NCBI GenBank assembly: GCA_003157945.1
Contig: PMFY01000031.1
Location: forward strand, 1 to 5,956
Source of the DNA: Acidimicrobiaceae bacterium
Lineage (GTDB): Bacteria > Actinomycetota > Acidimicrobiia > Acidimicrobiales > RAAP-2
Reading direction: 5' to 3'
DNA length: 5,956 nucleotides
Both the position numbers and the translations under genes were made by a program. Shown one piece after another: positions 4,580-5,956 of this stretch (position 1 is the first letter of the stretch; every line of letters begins with the position of its first letter). The notes beneath the pieces are model-generated. The model saw nothing but the letters and a program-made list of their open reading frames with translations, searched no databases and was not told where the DNA came from.

Positions 4580-4621
4580 GTAGAGGCGACGGCGCGGGCC
4601 CGGCGAGCGGAAGGACCTTCT

Positions 4622-4963
4622 GTGGAACAGGACATCGAGATCGAGGTGCAGCACCGTGACGGTTCGACCGTCGTGGCGGCACGGGGTGAGGTCGATGTCG
4701 CCACGGCACCGGCGCTGCGCGACGGCCTGGAGGAGGTGCTCGACCGGGGCATCGGTGCGGTGGTGGTGGACCTCACCGGCGTCACCTTCATCGACTCGAC
4801 CGGCCTCGGCGTGCTCATCGGCGCCCGGAGGCGGTGCGTGGAGGCGGGGCGGGAGCTGCGCGTGGTGGTGGCCGAGCCCCGCATCCTCAAGGTGTTCGAG
4901 ATCACCGGGTTGACGGAGCTGTTCACCATCCACCCGTCGCTCGAGCCGGCGCTCGGAGCCTGA
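4622..4963 (+). CDS. RsbV/SpoIIAA-like anti-sigma factor antagonist (STAS)
   Basis: A 113-residue single STAS domain, the usual length of this family. In partner switching the unphosphorylated antagonist binds the anti-sigma kinase and frees the sigma factor; the kinase inactivates it by phosphorylation. The signature AVVVDLTGVTFIDSTGLGVL is complete, with S59 (after D58) as the phospho-acceptor. ARGEVDVATAPAL (19-31) is the usual first strand and helix. The start is GTG 4622, supported by AAGGA (4610-4614) seven bases upstream. The frame remains open much farther upstream, but that part crosses the divergent promoter region and is antisense to the other STAS gene. It is the first gene of the operon, with one base between its stop and the next start. 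A SigB-type promoter lies about 43 bases upstream. Kinase partner: the adjacent protein or the separate ATPase ending at 2558. Confidence 0.92.
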   Translation: MEQDIEIEVQHRDGSTVVAARGEVDVATAPALRDGLEEVLDRGIGAVVVDLTGVTFIDSTGLGVLIGARRRCVEAGRELRVVVAEPRILKVFEITGLTELFTIHPSLEPALGA

Positions 4964-4964
4964 C

Positions 4965-5408
4965 GTGGCCGTGGACATGTCGCCCGATCCCACCGGCCCC
5001 GCCCGCAGCGCCGGCGCCGCGGCCGGCGCCCAGGTGGAGCTGACGCTCTCCGTCGCCGACGACCTGTTGGCACTCGCCCGGCTCACGGTCTCCGCCGTGG
5101 CGTCCCGGGCCGGATTCGACGTCGAGGAGATCGAGGACCTCCGGTTGGCCGTCGACGAGTTGTGCCTCCAGGTCCTCCAGGGTCGGCGCTCCGGTCGGCT
5201 GGTGCTCGCCATGGCGGGTGGGTCCGGGTGCATCGACGTCTGGTGCCGGTACGAGGGCACCGAGGACGCCCGACCGGACGGCCCGGACGACGAGGCCGAC
5301 CTGTCGGAGCGGATCCTCGACGCCCTCGTCGACGAGCACGGCCTCTTCGAAGACGACGGTCGACCCGGTGCGCACCTGACCAAGCGGCGCGCGCTCGCCG
5401 GTGGCTGA
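4965..5408 (+). CDS. RsbW-like anti-sigma factor with degenerate ATP site
   Basis: A 147-residue protein placed between the RsbV-like and sigma factor genes, where the anti-sigma kinase RsbW normally sits. The body begins near residue 23 after an Ala/Pro-rich lead. DLRLAVDELCLQVLQ (58-72) aligns with the GHKL N-box: E65 is kept, but the Mg-binding Asn is Gln (Q69). No DxGxG box is visible where expected; after CIDVWCRYEG comes a Pro/Asp-rich stretch (101-112). SERILDALVDEHG (114-126) resembles the late part of the fold. I infer an anti-sigma factor that may bind its partners with weak or no kinase activity. The start is GTG 4965, with GGAG six bases upstream; ATG 4977 is an alternative. The gene lies one base after rsbV-like and overlaps the sigma gene by one base, so translation is probably coupled. 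Confidence 0.8.
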   Translation: MAVDMSPDPTGPARSAGAAAGAQVELTLSVADDLLALARLTVSAVASRAGFDVEEIEDLRLAVDELCLQVLQGRRSGRLVLAMAGGSGCIDVWCRYEGTEDARPDGPDDEADLSERILDALVDEHGLFEDDGRPGAHLTKRRALAGG

Positions 5409-5956
5409 TGCCACCACCGGATCGCACCACCATCGTCGACGGCCCGAGTTTCGTCGAGTTCGCCACCACCCGTGACCCGCACCTGCGCGATCTCCTGGTG
5501 GAGGCCCACCTGGGGCTCGCGCACCAGCTGGCGCGGCGGTTCGCCAACCGCGGCGAGACCCACGAGGACCTCGTCCAGGTGGCGTCCGTCGCGCTGATCC
5601 ACGCCGTCGACCGCTTCGACCCCGACCGGGGCTTCGAGTTCAGCACCTTCGCCACCCGGACCATCCTGGGCGAGCTCAAGCGGCACTTCCGCGACAAGGG
5701 ATGGGCGGTCCGCGCCCCTCGGCGCATCCAGGAGCTCTACCTCGAGCTCGGCGCAGCCACCGATGCGCTCGCCCAGGAACTCGGGCACCCGCCGACGGTC
5801 CCGGAGCTCGCCGCCCGCACCGGAGCCTCGGAGGAGGCGGTGCTCGAGGCCATGGAGGCCGGCCAGGCCTACCGCGCCACCTCGATCGACGCCCCCGACC
5901 GGCGCGAGGGGACGATTGCGTCGAGGTTGGGCCAGATCGACGCCGGCTACGACGGC
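5408..5956 (+). CDS. SigB/SigF-family stress sigma factor, 3' end outside the window
   Basis: The first 183 residues of a group 3 sigma-70 family factor; members are usually about 250-270 residues, so region 4 lies beyond the window. Region 2 is very clear: HEDLVQVASVALIHAVDRFD (52-71), then FEFSTFATRTILGELKRHFR (76-95) and DKGWAVRAPRR (96-106), the promoter -10-binding part typical of the SigB/SigF/SigI group. Region 3 follows (107-155) with LGHPPTVPELAARTG, then SIDAPDRREG. The start ATG 5408 shares its A with the TGA of the preceding gene (TGATG), so translation should be coupled to the anti-sigma factor, which fits a fixed ratio. It would direct RNA polymerase to GTTT-N15-GGGTA promoters, and such sites precede this operon and three nearby genes. 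No stop occurs before the window end, so it appears intact as far as seen. Confidence 0.95.
   Translation, partial: MPPPDRTTIVDGPSFVEFATTRDPHLRDLLVEAHLGLAHQLARRFANRGETHEDLVQVASVALIHAVDRFDPDRGFEFSTFATRTILGELKRHFRDKGWAVRAPRRIQELYLELGAATDALAQELGHPPTVPELAARTGASEEAVLEAMEAGQAYRATSIDAPDRREGTIASRLGQIDAGYDG

Noticed and set aside
3968..4621. Upstream extension of the RsbV-like frame (to 331 residues)
   Set aside because: It would run antisense through the STAS gene and across two promoters. GTG 4622 has a good ribosome binding site and gives the normal family length.
3501..4709. Minus-strand open frame of 402 codons across the hemerythrin and STAS genes
   Set aside because: It is an Arg/Pro-rich antisense product without motifs, in a different frame from the STAS protein.
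4454..5788. Minus-strand open frame of 444 codons opposite the RsbV-RsbW-sigma operon
   Set aside because: The translation has no recognisable domain and is rich in Arg, Ser and Pro. The plus strand carries three clear family signatures in operon order.
1..5956. CRISPR array, tRNA, rRNA, insertion sequence or integrase
   Set aside because: No regularly spaced repeats, no tRNA-like cloverleaf or rRNA stretch, and no transposase or integrase motif was seen on either strand.

Overview
The window comes from a very GC-rich bacterium whose genes use almost only G or C at third codon positions. It carries an actinobacterial-type SigB/SigF partner-switching locus, so an Actinomycetota chromosome or metagenomic contig is the best guess, possibly Acidimicrobiia. 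The assignment to class is inference. The first ~550 bases are clearly less GC-rich (about 61% against about 72% just after), and the change falls inside a gene.

Layout. Positions 1-207 hold a hairpin with a T-rich flank and an AT-rich palindromic island. A membrane-bound GGDEF diguanylate cyclase (208-1743, minus) follows, and upstream of it on the same strand is a small protein of unknown function (1801-2205, minus). The stretch 2206-2557 holds a possible housekeeping promoter, an inverted repeat, a 19-codon ORF with a strong ribosome binding site, and a hairpin. Next come an RsbW/SpoIIAB-like ATPase (2558-3037, minus), a GC-rich divergent promoter region, a hemerythrin-like HHE protein (3344-3925, plus), a 17-bp inverted repeat between convergent genes, a STAS-domain protein (4028-4444, minus) and a second divergent promoter region. 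The window ends with a tight operon: RsbV-like STAS antagonist (4622-4963), RsbW-like anti-sigma factor (4965-5408) and the start of a SigB/SigF-family sigma factor (5408 to the window end, truncated).

How it fits together. In front of the sigma operon and of three neighbouring genes (HHE protein, ATPase, single STAS protein) lies the same bipartite element: GTTT (GATT once), exactly 15 bases, then GGGTAG or GGGTAC. This matches the known -35/-10 pattern of SigB/SigF-type stress sigma factors. The simplest model is a self-activating stress locus. The sigma factor would transcribe its own operon, two extra partner-switching proteins that could tune it, and a di-iron protein that could sense oxygen, nitric oxide or iron. 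The regulators are themselves unusual. The single STAS protein has Glu where the phosphorylated Ser normally sits, the operon RsbW has lost its recognisable ATP-site residues, and the separate ATPase keeps them.

The most surprising non-regulatory observation is the composition break within the catalytic domain of the diguanylate cyclase. It is either recombination or an assembly join.
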